Below are positions 16,992-26,061 of a stretch of 64,000 nt of DNA, piece after piece. A program made the position numbers and the translations under genes. Position 1 is the stretch's first letter, and every line of letters starts with the position of its first letter. The notes beneath the pieces were generated by a model. That model was not told the origin of the DNA. It saw nothing but the letters and a program-made list of their open reading frames with translations, and searched no databases. The DNA is from Acidobacteriaceae bacterium. GTDB taxonomy: Bacteria > Acidobacteriota > Terriglobia > Terriglobales > Acidobacteriaceae. The stretch is from assembly GCA_003151155.1 (NCBI GenBank), contig PLWX01000256.1:22347-86346 (forward strand). The letters run 5' to 3'.

Positions 16992-17018
16992 CAAAAAGTC
17001 CCGCCGGTTAGCGGGACT
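16992..17018 (-). terminator. factor-independent terminator of paralogue B
   Basis: On the minus strand AGTCCCGC-taaccg-GCGGGACT is followed by TTTTTG. An 8-bp GC-rich stem, directly after the stop at 17036. Confidence 0.85.
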
Positions 17019-17035
17019 GTCTGCACGCGCTTTGA

Positions 17036-17320
17036 TTAGCGTCGGTAACCATCGTGCTCGCGGTACTCGCGATTCCTCTCCATCTGTTCCCGCCGCTCGC
17101 GTTGTTCTCGAGCTTGATTACGCCAGTAGTCATCGCGATCGTACGCGCGGAAATGATTGTCGCCATCGTAGCGGCGGTAGGCATCGGCGTCATAGCGATA
17201 GTTCTGCGTGTAAATCGCGCGCTGATCATCGCGATCGCGATACCGGTTTCCTTCTTCTGCCGTTGCCGGAAGAGCCAGAGCTGCCAGGGTTGCGAGACCA
17301 AGAACGATTTTCGTTTTCAT
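17036..17320 (-). CDS. small secreted Tyr/Arg/Asp-rich protein, paralogue B
   Basis: 94 residues beginning MKTKIVLGLATLAALALPATAEEGNRYRD, a clear signal peptide cleaved after ATA and nearly identical to that of paralogue A. The mature chain is 70 residues of RYDADAYRRYDGDNHFRAYDRDDYWRNQAREQRERREQMERNREYREHDGYRR: no Cys, highly charged, aromatic-rich. SD GGAGGAAG precedes the ATG. Tandem duplicate with paralogue A but each copy has its own leader and terminator, so they are separate transcripts. Function unknown. Confidence 0.7.
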   Translation of the reverse strand: MKTKIVLGLATLAALALPATAEEGNRYRDRDDQRAIYTQNYRYDADAYRRYDGDNHFRAYDRDDYWRNQAREQRERREQMERNREYREHDGYRR

Positions 17321-17466
17321 ACTTCCTCCTCTGGTATTGGGCGGTCACGCTGTCCCGTTGGCCGTCTCTCTTGTTCAGTAGAGGAAACACTCCGACATCT
17401 TCGTAGTTGCGCTTGAGAGTGACCCTAAGGTGGGAAATAAGCTTTCAGCTAACCTTCAGAAACCCT
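17321..17466 (-). promoter_or_regulatory. leader region of paralogue B, conserved with paralogue A
   Basis: Second copy of the conserved leader described at 16820-16985; the shared blocks occur in the same order with small spacing changes. The segment TTGGCCGTCTCTC (plus strand) is identical in the two copies. Confidence 0.55.
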
Positions 17467-17494
17467 TTATTAACGAGGGCTTTCGCAACTTCTG

Positions 17495-18361
17495 TTACAG
17501 CCCTGCGGCAATCCGCGAACGTGGATCCAGGTAGTCGCGCAGCGCATCGCCGATGAAGTTAAACGCCAGCACGGCGAACATCACCGCGAGCGCCGGGAAG
17601 ATCACGATGTGCGGCGCATCGAAGAGATGTGAGCGCGCGTCATTGAGCATCGTTCCCCAACTTGCCGTGGGTGGCGGTACTCCGAGGCCGAGGAAACTCA
17701 TGGTGGCTTCGGCGAGAATTGCGCCCGCCATTCCAATTGCCGCTTGCACGATCACTGGCTGCAAAATGTTGGGAAGAATATGCCGCACGATGACGCGGGC
17801 ATCGCTGGCGCCCAATGCACGGGCTGCTTCCACAAACTCTCGATCGCGCACCGCCAGCACCTGCGCGCGTACGAGACGCGCGTAGCCTACCCATCCGCCG
17901 ATCACGAGCGCGAGAATCAGGTTCCAGATGCCTGGTCCGAGGAACGCCACGAATGCAATCGCCAGCAGTATCCCGGGGAACGACAGAAACGCGTTCATTA
18001 CTACTATGTTGAAGAAGCGATCGAACTTTCCGCCATAGTAGCCCGCGATCGATCCGAAGAGAATACCGAGCGCCAGAGATCCAGCGACCACGCAGCTCCC
18101 GACCAGCATGGAAATCCGCGAACCATAGATGATGCGCGAGAGAATATCGCGTCCGAGTTCGTCGGTGCCAAACCAATGCGTATGCGAAGGCGGTTGCAGG
18201 CGGATTGTCAGATCGAGTTGTGCTGGATCGTAAGGCGACAGCCACGGCGCAAAGACAGCGCAGAGGACGAAGAGAATCACCAGCACCGTGCCCGCCGTGG
18301 CAAGCGGATTGTACTGCGCAGCGCGTCGCCACACCGGCAAGGGAGTGGAGGCTGTCGCCAT
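17495..18361 (-). CDS. dipeptide/oligopeptide ABC transporter permease, DppC type
   Basis: 288 residues. N-terminal OppC_N segment (NPLATAGTVLVILFVLCAVFAPWLSPYDP, HWFGTDELGRDILSRIIYGSRISM), then a BPD_transp_1 domain with the EAA-type loop EFVEAARALGASDARVIVRHILPNILQP. About six membrane helices. It imports peptides or similar solutes with a DppB partner, ATPases and a binding protein, none of which are adjacent. Its ATG directly follows the stop of the NtrX-like gene (TAGATG), so it is co-transcribed with ntrYX-like genes. The only DppB-type gene here is at 37269, on the other strand. Confidence 0.9.
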   Translation of the reverse strand: MATASTPLPVWRRAAQYNPLATAGTVLVILFVLCAVFAPWLSPYDPAQLDLTIRLQPPSHTHWFGTDELGRDILSRIIYGSRISMLVGSCVVAGSLALGILFGSIAGYYGGKFDRFFNIVVMNAFLSFPGILLAIAFVAFLGPGIWNLILALVIGGWVGYARLVRAQVLAVRDREFVEAARALGASDARVIVRHILPNILQPVIVQAAIGMAGAILAEATMSFLGLGVPPPTASWGTMLNDARSHLFDAPHIVIFPALAVMFAVLAFNFIGDALRDYLDPRSRIAAGL

Positions 18362-19717
18362 CTATTCTTTCACCGCAATGCCAAGGGCTTTCATCTTACG
18401 GTACATGTGGCTTCGCTCCAGGCCTAACACTTCGGCAGTGCGGCTGACGTTGCCGTGATTCTCATCCAGCTTCTTCAGGATGTAATCGCGCTCGTACGCT
18501 GCCCTCGCCTGGTGCAGGCTGGTGAATTCGCCAAATCCCCCGCGCCGCGCACCTTCGCGATACACCAACGGTGGTAAATGTTTTCGGTCCAGCTTGGAGA
18601 CTGTCGGGTTCATGATCACGACCCGTTCGATCACGTTGCGCAGCTCGCGGACATTCCCTGGCCATGCATACCGCATCAGCGTTTCGATAGCGTCGTCAGT
18701 AATTTCCTTCGGTCGCCGGTTGTACTGGGAAGAGATATCCCGGAGGAAATGCCGCACCAGCATCGGAATATCTTCTTTGCGGTCGCGCAGCGGAGGAACA
18801 TAAAACGGAATTACGTTCAGCCGGTAAAAAAGGTCTTCGCGGAAATTGCCTTTATCGATCTCGTCTTCGAGGTCTTTATTTGTCGCGGCAATCACCCGCG
18901 TATCTACGCGCACGGGTTCTTCGCTGCCCACCGGCTCAAAACGTCCTTCGTCCAGCGTGCGCAGCACCTTTGATTGCGTCTTCAGGCTCATATCGCCGAC
19001 TTCATCGAGGAACAACGTGCCACCATCTGACTTAAAGAACTTCCCTTCTTTATCGGTCGTCGCCCCGGCAAACGATCCCTTACGATGCCCGAAAAGTTCG
19101 CTTTCGATCAGGTCTTCCGGGATTGCGGCGCAATTCACTTCCACGAACATCGCGTCTTTGCGTAAGCTCTGCGCATGGATCGCCCGTGCCACCAGTTCTT
19201 TGCCCGACCCGCTCTCTCCGTATATCAGCACGCGCCCATTGGTCGGCGCCATCAGCCCGATCTGCTGCCGTACAGCTTTCATCGGGATACTGTCGCCCAC
19301 GATGACACTCTTCGTTTGCAGCTGACGCTTGAGTTCGAGATTCTCACTGCGCATGCGCTTGGCATCGAGCGCGTTCTTGATCACGATCAGAGTTCGGTCG
19401 ATCGAGAGGGGCTTCTCGAGGAAGTCAAACGCCCCAAGCTTCGTCGCACGCACCGCGGTCTCGATCGTGCCATGCCCGGAGATCATAATGACCTCGGGAT
19501 GGTCTTCGATCTCCTGGATCTTGCTGAGAGCGTCAAGCCCATCCATGCCCGGCAGCCAAATATCGAGCATCACCACGTCGAATGGCTTGCGGCGAAGGCC
19601 TTCCAGACCTTGCTCCGCACTCTCGGCAACGGCAATGTTGTAGCCTTCGTCCTCGAGCACGCCTTTCAGCGTCTCCCGGATAGCGGCTTCATCATCAACG
19701 ATCAGAATGTTGTGCAT
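18362..19717 (-). CDS. NtrX-like response regulator with AAA+ domain
   Basis: 451 residues: receiver domain (ILIVDDEAAIRETL; phospho-acceptor Asp in DVVMLDIWLPG), AAA+ ATPase (Walker A YGESGSGKELVARAIH, Walker B GGTLFLDEVGDM), and a Fis-type HTH (ENHGNVSRTAEVLGLERSHMYRKMKALGI). The sigma-54 contact loop, normally GAFTGA, reads GSFAGA (HRKGSFAGATTDKEG), so classic sigma-54 activation is doubtful. Overlaps the kinase gene upstream by 23 bp. The pair resembles NtrY/NtrX; signal unknown. Confidence 0.9.
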   Translation of the reverse strand: MHNILIVDDEAAIRETLKGVLEDEGYNIAVAESAEQGLEGLRRKPFDVVMLDIWLPGMDGLDALSKIQEIEDHPEVIMISGHGTIETAVRATKLGAFDFLEKPLSIDRTLIVIKNALDAKRMRSENLELKRQLQTKSVIVGDSIPMKAVRQQIGLMAPTNGRVLIYGESGSGKELVARAIHAQSLRKDAMFVEVNCAAIPEDLIESELFGHRKGSFAGATTDKEGKFFKSDGGTLFLDEVGDMSLKTQSKVLRTLDEGRFEPVGSEEPVRVDTRVIAATNKDLEDEIDKGNFREDLFYRLNVIPFYVPPLRDRKEDIPMLVRHFLRDISSQYNRRPKEITDDAIETLMRYAWPGNVRELRNVIERVVIMNPTVSKLDRKHLPPLVYREGARRGGFGEFTSLHQARAAYERDYILKKLDENHGNVSRTAEVLGLERSHMYRKMKALGIAVKE

Positions 19718-22016
19718 GGTCGGCGGCGGTCGCGGCGATAGTTTCCTGCGATACAGGTAACTCTACGATAAAGCGCGTTCCAATGGGAGAGTTCTCTTCC
19801 ACACGTATCGTTCCGCGATGATCTTCGATGATGCGGCTCACGATCGCCAGACCCAGGCCGGTACCCCGTGCCTTGGTTGAGAAATATGGCAGGAAGAGTT
19901 TTTCCTTCACATCCGCGGTGACCCCGTGCCCGGTATCGGCGACGATCAGTTCGACCATGTCGCGGCTCGGTCCAAGACTGGTGGCAATCTGGATCTCACG
20001 TAGCATCGAGCCATTCATTGCCTCGGCGGCGTTATCGACGAGGTTCGCCACCGCGCGCTTCACCGCTTCGGGATCGGCCATCACCTTCGGCAGATCAGGA
20101 GCGAGGAACGTCTGCAGGCGAATGCCTTCCAATCGACCCTCGAACAGCACCAGAGCACTTTCCACCACTTGGTTCAAGTCCGCCGGTTGCGGCTGCGATG
20201 CAGGGAAACGTGCAAGGGCTGAGAACTGATCGACAAGGTTGCGTAACGTCTCCACCGAACCGGAAATGGTATCGGAACAATTTTGGATGACCTGCAACGA
20301 ATTCGCATCCGGCTGCGAACCCCGGTCCAGGTGCCGATGAATGCGCTCCGCCGCCAACGCAATCGGCGTCAGCGGGTTCTTAATCTCATGGGCTACGCGA
20401 CGTGCCACCTCACGCCACGCTGCTTGTTTCTGCCCCTTCAGCAAGTCCGAAAGATCTTCGATCACCAGCACGTAGCCAAGTCGCTGGGCGGAATTGCGCG
20501 GCCGTGGGTCGAGCGACGACGCCGTCACTGCGACATTCAGGTGCGCGCGTTGGGTTGCGATTTCCATCTGGCTGGTCGTAGTTCCCATGCGATCTGCCCG
20601 GCGCAGCATGTGCTCCAGGTCTTTGACTACTTCTTCCGGGAAGATATCCGCCAACGTTGCCGTGGAACTCAGAATGTATCCTTCTGAAAGTCGCGCCAGG
20701 CGCCGGAAGGCGGTGTTGATGCGGGTCACCTGCCGTGATGAGTCGAGCGAAAGCACGCCGGTAGGAATCGTTTCGAGAATTGTTTCCAGGTACCTGCGCC
20801 GTTCTTCGATCTCCACGTTCGCAACCGCCAGTTCGCGGGTGGAAGCATCGATCTTGTCGCGGCTGCTTTCCATCTCCTCAGCCATGCTGTTGAACGACTT
20901 CACCAGTTCGCCCAACTCATCCTGCGCGGCAACGTCCACGCGAAAGTCCAAGCGTCCGAGCGCCATCTCGCGCGTCGCTTCGGCCAGAGCAACCAGTGGC
21001 TTGGTCACGAGTTTGGAAAGGAACAGCGCGAGCCAAGTTGACGCAAATAGCACGAGTGCCGTCAGCAGCAGAAGGAAGCCCATATAGGTGCGGCGTACGG
21101 CTTTGCGTTGCTGATGGAGTTCCCAGTAGTGCCGCTGGCTATCCTCGATCTCCTTCAGTTGTTGGGAATAGTTCGTCGGCAGGGGAACGGCGACAAGGAT
21201 CTTGCCTTTTGCGCCGATGTTGGCGGTGCCCACCATGTAATCGCTATTGCCGATTTGCACCGGACGCGCCAGGCCCGCCGGTTGCGGCGCAAGGATTGCT
21301 GGAATCCGTTCGTGCAGCAAACGCCAGGGCTCCGGCGCGTGGAACTCGGCTTCCGCCGCATTGTCTTGCAAGGCTACTGCGAAACCCCCTTGCAGTGTCG
21401 TCTCGTGGCGTCGCATCTCGTCCACGACTTTGGCAAAGTTTCCGCTGTGATACGCCTTCTCAACCTCCGGGCCTTGCGCAATGCTCGTAGCCTCTGCCGC
21501 CGCATTGGCAGCCGCGTAGTTGGCCAGCAGTGACGCAACGCCTTCCGCGCGGGCTCGTACCTCTTCGATCGGGTTCGAGAACCAGCGGTCGATAGAGCGA
21601 TTCATCAATCCGTAGGCGAAGATGAACATAATGATGACCGGCCCAAGCGACAGGGCCAGCGCACCCAGCACCATCTTGGTCCGCAGGCGCGAGCCGAACA
21701 CCCGGCTCTGGCTATCCACGTAGAGCTTCACCAAGTTGCGCAGCAACACGAACACGAGTGCCACGAACAGAGTGAAGATGAGCGCCGACAGAGCTACGAG
21801 AATCAGCGTCTGTTGCGATGTGTCAGGACGCAGGAAGGTAAGGTTAAAAGCCGCCTGCGAAAAGATGACAGTAAACAGGATGAATATGATGACGGCGAGA
21901 ACGATAGCAACGATCGTCCGTTTGCGGCGCGTATGCGGATCCGCGCTTCCGGCCGCGTTGGTTCGATGCGGTGGTTCAGGACGAGTTGGAGCGGGCGCAA
22001 CCACAGAGGGCTTCAC
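19695..22016 (-). CDS. NtrY-like membrane sensor histidine kinase
   Basis: 773 residues from a GTG start. Two N-terminal helices (TIVAIVLAVIIFILFTVIFSQ, TLILVALSALIFTLFVALVFVLL), a third near 115, a periplasmic sensor region, a fourth helix (FLLLLTALVLFASTWLALFL), HAMP (TKPLVALAEATREMALGRLDFRV), PAS-like segment, HisKA (REVARRVAHEIKNPLTPIALAAERIH; phospho-His) and HATPase (DNAAEAMNG, DTGHGV, GTGLGLAIV). This order is that of NtrY. It phosphorylates the overlapping NtrX-like regulator. Topology is directly visible; the stimulus is not. Confidence 0.92.
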   Translation of the reverse strand: MKPSVVAPAPTRPEPPHRTNAAGSADPHTRRKRTIVAIVLAVIIFILFTVIFSQAAFNLTFLRPDTSQQTLILVALSALIFTLFVALVFVLLRNLVKLYVDSQSRVFGSRLRTKMVLGALALSLGPVIIMFIFAYGLMNRSIDRWFSNPIEEVRARAEGVASLLANYAAANAAAEATSIAQGPEVEKAYHSGNFAKVVDEMRRHETTLQGGFAVALQDNAAEAEFHAPEPWRLLHERIPAILAPQPAGLARPVQIGNSDYMVGTANIGAKGKILVAVPLPTNYSQQLKEIEDSQRHYWELHQQRKAVRRTYMGFLLLLTALVLFASTWLALFLSKLVTKPLVALAEATREMALGRLDFRVDVAAQDELGELVKSFNSMAEEMESSRDKIDASTRELAVANVEIEERRRYLETILETIPTGVLSLDSSRQVTRINTAFRRLARLSEGYILSSTATLADIFPEEVVKDLEHMLRRADRMGTTTSQMEIATQRAHLNVAVTASSLDPRPRNSAQRLGYVLVIEDLSDLLKGQKQAAWREVARRVAHEIKNPLTPIALAAERIHRHLDRGSQPDANSLQVIQNCSDTISGSVETLRNLVDQFSALARFPASQPQPADLNQVVESALVLFEGRLEGIRLQTFLAPDLPKVMADPEAVKRAVANLVDNAAEAMNGSMLREIQIATSLGPSRDMVELIVADTGHGVTADVKEKLFLPYFSTKARGTGLGLAIVSRIIEDHRGTIRVEENSPIGTRFIVELPVSQETIAATAADHAQHSDR

Positions 22017-22093
22017 AGATTATAGAACGCGGCGGCAGCCGAAAAGATTCGGATTAAGTCGTCAATTCAGGGGGTTCTATTGGCAAGCAGGAG

Positions 22094-22894
22094 TCAGCCG
22101 AACGGCTCGCGATTCAGCGGACCGGCACCTTTCGCCGCTTTCGGCAAGTCGAACTTCAGCGGACACTCCTCGCACAGCGCTCTCCCCCGGTGGCAGTAGT
22201 GTTTTCCCACCTGAACCAGCAACGCATGCATTTCGTTCAAAGTCTGTGCCCGACCGCTTCGCGCCATCTCGCTCATAACTGAAGGTTCGTGCACCCGAGG
22301 TAACTTGACCGTCATAGCCGAGTTGCTCGATTGTGTACCTAGATCAGGGGTGTCGAGTAAGGCACTTTCGACCAGCAGTCGGATCTCGTCATAGGTTGCG
22401 CTGGGAGCGATCAGTTCGTGTCGCTCAAAGACGCGCCGGGTGTACGCGTCCACTACAAAGATTTCGTGTTGCGCTGCGTAAAGCAGGAGGGTATCGGCGG
22501 TTTCGCGGCCGACTCCTTTCAGTTCCAGCAGTTCTTCGCGAAGCCGGCCGGTCGGTTGCCGGAACATAAGTTCCAGCGATCCCTGATAGCGCTGATCGAG
22601 CCACTCGACGACGAGTTTTAGTCGGGCCGCCTTCTGGCGGAAGTAGCCGGAAGAACGGATCAATTGTTCGAGCTCGGGAAGCGGAGTGCGGCGGCTTCCT
22701 TCAAGGGAGAGTGTTCCGGCAGCACGCAGGTTGTGCAAGGCTTTAGCGGCGTTGGTCCAGGCGGTGTTCTGAACCAGAATTGCGCCGATAACTACTTCGA
22801 ACGGAGTTTCGGCAGGCCACCAGCATTGCACTCCCCAGGCTAGGGAAAGAGTGCGATAAATGGTGGCAATCCGGAACTCAGGTGTTTTTTTCAC
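22094..22894 (-). CDS. endonuclease III-like DNA glycosylase (HP0602/MagIII type)
   Basis: The start is probably GTG 22894 (MKKTPEFRIATIYRTL), as the track's TTG at 22996 lies in the pilB promoter; 266 residues. HhH-GPD fold: ETPFEVVIGAILVQNTAW, then LKGVGRETADTLLLYAAQHEIFVVDAYTRRVFERH. The aspartate of the GPD motif (VVDAYT) is kept, but the lysine used by endonuclease III in GRKTA is Glu here, as in monofunctional relatives such as H. pylori MagIII. The C-terminal FeS signature is CHRGRALCEECPL: three of the four cysteines are present and the last is missing. Expected to excise alkylated bases. Confidence 0.8.
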   Translation of the reverse strand: MKKTPEFRIATIYRTLSLAWGVQCWWPAETPFEVVIGAILVQNTAWTNAAKALHNLRAAGTLSLEGSRRTPLPELEQLIRSSGYFRQKAARLKLVVEWLDQRYQGSLELMFRQPTGRLREELLELKGVGRETADTLLLYAAQHEIFVVDAYTRRVFERHELIAPSATYDEIRLLVESALLDTPDLGTQSSNSAMTVKLPRVHEPSVMSEMARSGRAQTLNEMHALLVQVGKHYCHRGRALCEECPLKFDLPKAAKGAGPLNREPFG

Positions 22895-22989
22895 AGGTCT
22901 CAGCAGGTCGGCTAGTAGGCAGATGCGATGTTTGCATTTACGGTGACCAGAATCCAGACGAAGGTAACTAATCCAGCAACTATTCTGGA

Positions 22990-23018
22990 TTGACAATTAA
23001 TGTCACACCACATACGAT
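22990..23018 (+). promoter_or_regulatory. probable promoter of pilB
   Basis: TTGACA, 17-bp spacer, TACGAT. The -35 is perfect; the -10 matches 4 of 6. Predicted leader of about 90 nt to the pilB ATG. Confidence 0.5.
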
Positions 23019-23113
23019 TCGCCTCACTGGAACAGGTTTAAGTTTTCGCCGAAAGTTGTTGAAAAAACGAGTCGGCACGAGCCTTCGGGCAGAAAATTCA
23101 AGGGAGTTCGGGA

Positions 23114-24829
23114 ATGTCTCAGAGGTTGGGCGATCTTCTGGTCCGTGAGAAGGTCATCACCGCCGATCAGTTGGAACAGGCACTTAGGGAGCAAGGCACG
23201 AGTGGAACTCGACTCGGCGCTGCCCTGGTGAAGCTCGGCTTCCTATCTGATGACGATGTCACCAACTTCCTTTCCCGCCAGTATGGCGTTCCCGCCATCA
23301 ATCTCAATTACTTCGAAATCGATCCTTCGGTCGTAAAGCTCATCCCGTACGACACCGCGAAACGTTACCAGATCCTGCCGCTGAGCCGCGTTGGCGCCTC
23401 GCTGACTATCGCCATGGTGGATCCGACGAACGTTTTCGCCATGGACGATATCAAGTTCATGACCGGCTTTAATATCGAGCCGGTCGTAGCCAGCGAAACC
23501 GCGATTCTTGAGGGGATCGAGAAGGCCTACAACACCGCTCCCGAAGAAGATCTCGATTCCGTCATTGCCTCGATGGGCGACGGCGAAGGCACCGACATTG
23601 AACTTCAGGCCGACGCTGATGAAGCCGACCTGGCGGATCTCGAACGGGCGGCCGAAGAAGCACCGATCGTGAAGCTAGTGAACATGATCCTGACCGAAGC
23701 GGTCAAGAAGGGCGCCAGTGACATCCACATGGAGCCCTACGAGAAGGAATATCGCGTAAGGTTCCGCGTCGACGGCATTCTCCAGACGATTATGAACCCG
23801 CCGATGAAGCTTCGCGATGCGATCATCTCGCGCATCAAGATCATGGCCAAGCTCGACATCAGCGAAAAGCGCCTGCCGCAAGATGGCCGCATCATGCTCA
23901 AGATGAACCTGATGGGCAAACGCAAGGTGCTCGACTATCGCGTCAGCACCCTGCCTACTCTATGGGGCGAAAAAGTGGTCATGCGACTTCTCGATAAAGA
24001 GAGCCTCCGCCTCGACATGACGAAGCTTGGCATGGAGCAGGAGTCGCTGGACAAATTCACTCGCGCTATCTTCAAACCGTACGGCATGGTGCTGGTTACC
24101 GGCCCTACCGGTTCCGGTAAAACCAACACGCTCTATTCCTCGATTTCGCAGTTGAACAAACCCGATACGAACATCATGACCGCCGAAGATCCCGTCGAGT
24201 TCCAGCTCGCTGGCGTCAACCAGGTGCAGATGAAGGAACAGATCGGCTTGAACTTCGCCGCCGCGCTGCGATCTTTTCTCCGCCAGGACCCCAATATCAT
24301 CCTCGTCGGCGAAATCCGTGACTTCGAAACTGCTGAAATTGCCATCAAGGCCGCGCTTACCGGTCACCTCGTGCTTTCGACCCTGCACACCAACGGCGCG
24401 CCGGAGACCATCAGCCGCTTGATGAACATGGGCATTGAGCCTTTCCTGGTAGCAACGTCCGTGCACCTCATCGCCGCACAGCGCCTCATTCGCCGTATCT
24501 GCTCCAACTGCGCCGAGGAGATCGAGATTCCCCCGCAGGCCCTCATCGAGGCCGGCTACAGCGTAGCGGAATCCAAGACCGTAAAAATCAGCAAGGGCCG
24601 GGGTTGCACGAATTGCAACAACACCGGTTACAAGGGCCGCACCGGTCTCTATGAAGTCATGGAGATCGACGACGAGATCCGCGAATTGATCCTGGTCGGC
24701 GCATCGGCTTTGGAATTAAAGAAAAAAGCTATTGAAAAAGGAATGATCACGCTGCGTCGTAGCGGCCTGATCAAGGTGTCCCAGGGCATTACCACGTTGG
24801 AAGAAGTGGCACGAGAAACCGTGCACTAA
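23114..24829 (+). CDS. pilB: type IV pilus extension ATPase PilB
   Basis: 571 residues: N-terminal MshEN-type domain (MSQRLGDLLVREKVITADQLEQALREQ; YGVPAINLNYFEIDP), then the secretion ATPase with Walker A GPTGSGKTNTLY, Asp box TAEDPVEFQ, Walker B ILVGEIRDFETAEIA and His box LVLSTLHTNGA. A tetracysteine zinc site is present (CSNCAEE ... CTNCNNTGYKGRTG). It powers pilin addition at the inner membrane. First gene of pilB-pilT-pilC. No pilin, secretin or PilMNOP genes are in the window. Confidence 0.96.
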   Translation: MSQRLGDLLVREKVITADQLEQALREQGTSGTRLGAALVKLGFLSDDDVTNFLSRQYGVPAINLNYFEIDPSVVKLIPYDTAKRYQILPLSRVGASLTIAMVDPTNVFAMDDIKFMTGFNIEPVVASETAILEGIEKAYNTAPEEDLDSVIASMGDGEGTDIELQADADEADLADLERAAEEAPIVKLVNMILTEAVKKGASDIHMEPYEKEYRVRFRVDGILQTIMNPPMKLRDAIISRIKIMAKLDISEKRLPQDGRIMLKMNLMGKRKVLDYRVSTLPTLWGEKVVMRLLDKESLRLDMTKLGMEQESLDKFTRAIFKPYGMVLVTGPTGSGKTNTLYSSISQLNKPDTNIMTAEDPVEFQLAGVNQVQMKEQIGLNFAAALRSFLRQDPNIILVGEIRDFETAEIAIKAALTGHLVLSTLHTNGAPETISRLMNMGIEPFLVATSVHLIAAQRLIRRICSNCAEEIEIPPQALIEAGYSVAESKTVKISKGRGCTNCNNTGYKGRTGLYEVMEIDDEIRELILVGASALELKKKAIEKGMITLRRSGLIKVSQGITTLEEVARETVH

Positions 24830-24883
24830 AGAGTTCAGAAAAAAGATTGTGGATATTTACATCTGCAACTGTGAGGCGAGAGC

Positions 24884-26008
24884 ATGGCGGTTACGTTAAG
24901 CGATCTGTTGAAGAAGATGTTGGAGATGCAGGGCAGCGATCTGCACATCACCACGAACTCGCCGCCGCAGGTGCGGGTTCACGGCCACCTGGTCCCCCTG
25001 GACCTGGCGCCCCTAACTCCGGCCGAGACCAAGCAGCTCGCCTATAGCGTAATGACCGACGCGCAGAAGCATCGCTTCGAAGAAGATCTCGAGCTCGACT
25101 TCTCGTTCGGATTGAAAGGCCTGGCCCGCTTCCGCGCCAACTGCTTCAACCAGCGTGGCGCTTGCGGTTCCGTCTACCGCGTTATTCCTTTCGAAATCAA
25201 GAATTTTGACCAGCTCGCTCTGCCCAACGTCGTTTCCAGGCTCTGTGAAAAACCGCGCGGTCTGATCCTGGTTACCGGCCCTACGGGTTCCGGCAAGTCG
25301 ACGACCCTCGCGGCGATGATCGATAAGATCAATATCGACCGTCACGAGCACATCATTACGATTGAAGATCCGATCGAGTTCGTGCACCAGCACAAGAACT
25401 GCCTGATCAACCAGCGCGAAGTCCACTCCGACACCAAGGGGTTCTCGCAGGCTCTGCGCGCTGCTCTTCGTGAAGATCCCGACGTGGTCCTCATCGGCGA
25501 AATGCGCGACCTGGAGACCGTGGAGTCGGCGCTGCGTATCGCAGAAACCGGCCACTTGACCCTGGCCACGCTGCACACCAATTCGGCGGCGTCCACCATC
25601 AACCGTGTCATTGACGTATTCCCTTCCCACCAGCAGTCGCAGATTCGTGCGCAGCTTTCGCTGGTGCTGGAAGGCATCATGTGCCAAGCGTTGTTGCCGA
25701 AAGTCGGCGGCGCCGGACGTGCCATGGCGATGGAAATCCTCGTGCCCAACGCCGCGGTGCGCAACCTGATCCGCGAAGACAAGGTCCACCAGATTTATTC
25801 GGCGATGCAAACCGGCCAGGACAAGTTCGGCATGCAGACCTTCAACCAGTCGCTCGCGACTTTGGTTTTACAAAAACAAATTACCCCCGAACTCGCCCTG
25901 CAACGTTCATCGATGCCGGAAGAGTTACAGGACATGATCAATCGCGGACAGTCACTGACCGGACGCGGAGGCAACACCGCCGCCGCCGCAGTGACAACGC
26001 GCAGATAA
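24884..26008 (+). CDS. pilT: type IV pilus retraction ATPase PilT
   Basis: 374 residues. PAS-like N-terminus (LSDLLKKMLEMQGSDLHITTNSPPQVRVHG), Walker A GPTGSGKSTTLA, Asp box TIEDPIEFVH, Walker B VLIGEMRDLETVESAL, His box LTLATLHTNSAAST, and the PilT-specific C-terminal motif related to AIRNLIRE (AAVRNLIREDK). Drives pilus retraction and twitching. SD GGCGAGAGC precedes the ATG. The C-terminus ends in a Gly/Arg/Ala tail beyond the core. Confidence 0.96.
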   Translation: MAVTLSDLLKKMLEMQGSDLHITTNSPPQVRVHGHLVPLDLAPLTPAETKQLAYSVMTDAQKHRFEEDLELDFSFGLKGLARFRANCFNQRGACGSVYRVIPFEIKNFDQLALPNVVSRLCEKPRGLILVTGPTGSGKSTTLAAMIDKINIDRHEHIITIEDPIEFVHQHKNCLINQREVHSDTKGFSQALRAALREDPDVVLIGEMRDLETVESALRIAETGHLTLATLHTNSAASTINRVIDVFPSHQQSQIRAQLSLVLEGIMCQALLPKVGGAGRAMAMEILVPNAAVRNLIREDKVHQIYSAMQTGQDKFGMQTFNQSLATLVLQKQITPELALQRSSMPEELQDMINRGQSLTGRGGNTAAAAVTTRR

Positions 26009-26061
26009 GTTTCAGGGAAGGCCTCCGGTCCATAGGTTGACCGGATGACGAGGAGAAGCCG

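Noticed and set aside
23073-23090. Possible sigma-54 promoter (CGGCACGAGCCTTCG) before pilB
   Set aside because: The -24-like GGCACG is present, but the -12 reads TTCG instead of TTGC; the sigma-70-like pair upstream is the better match.
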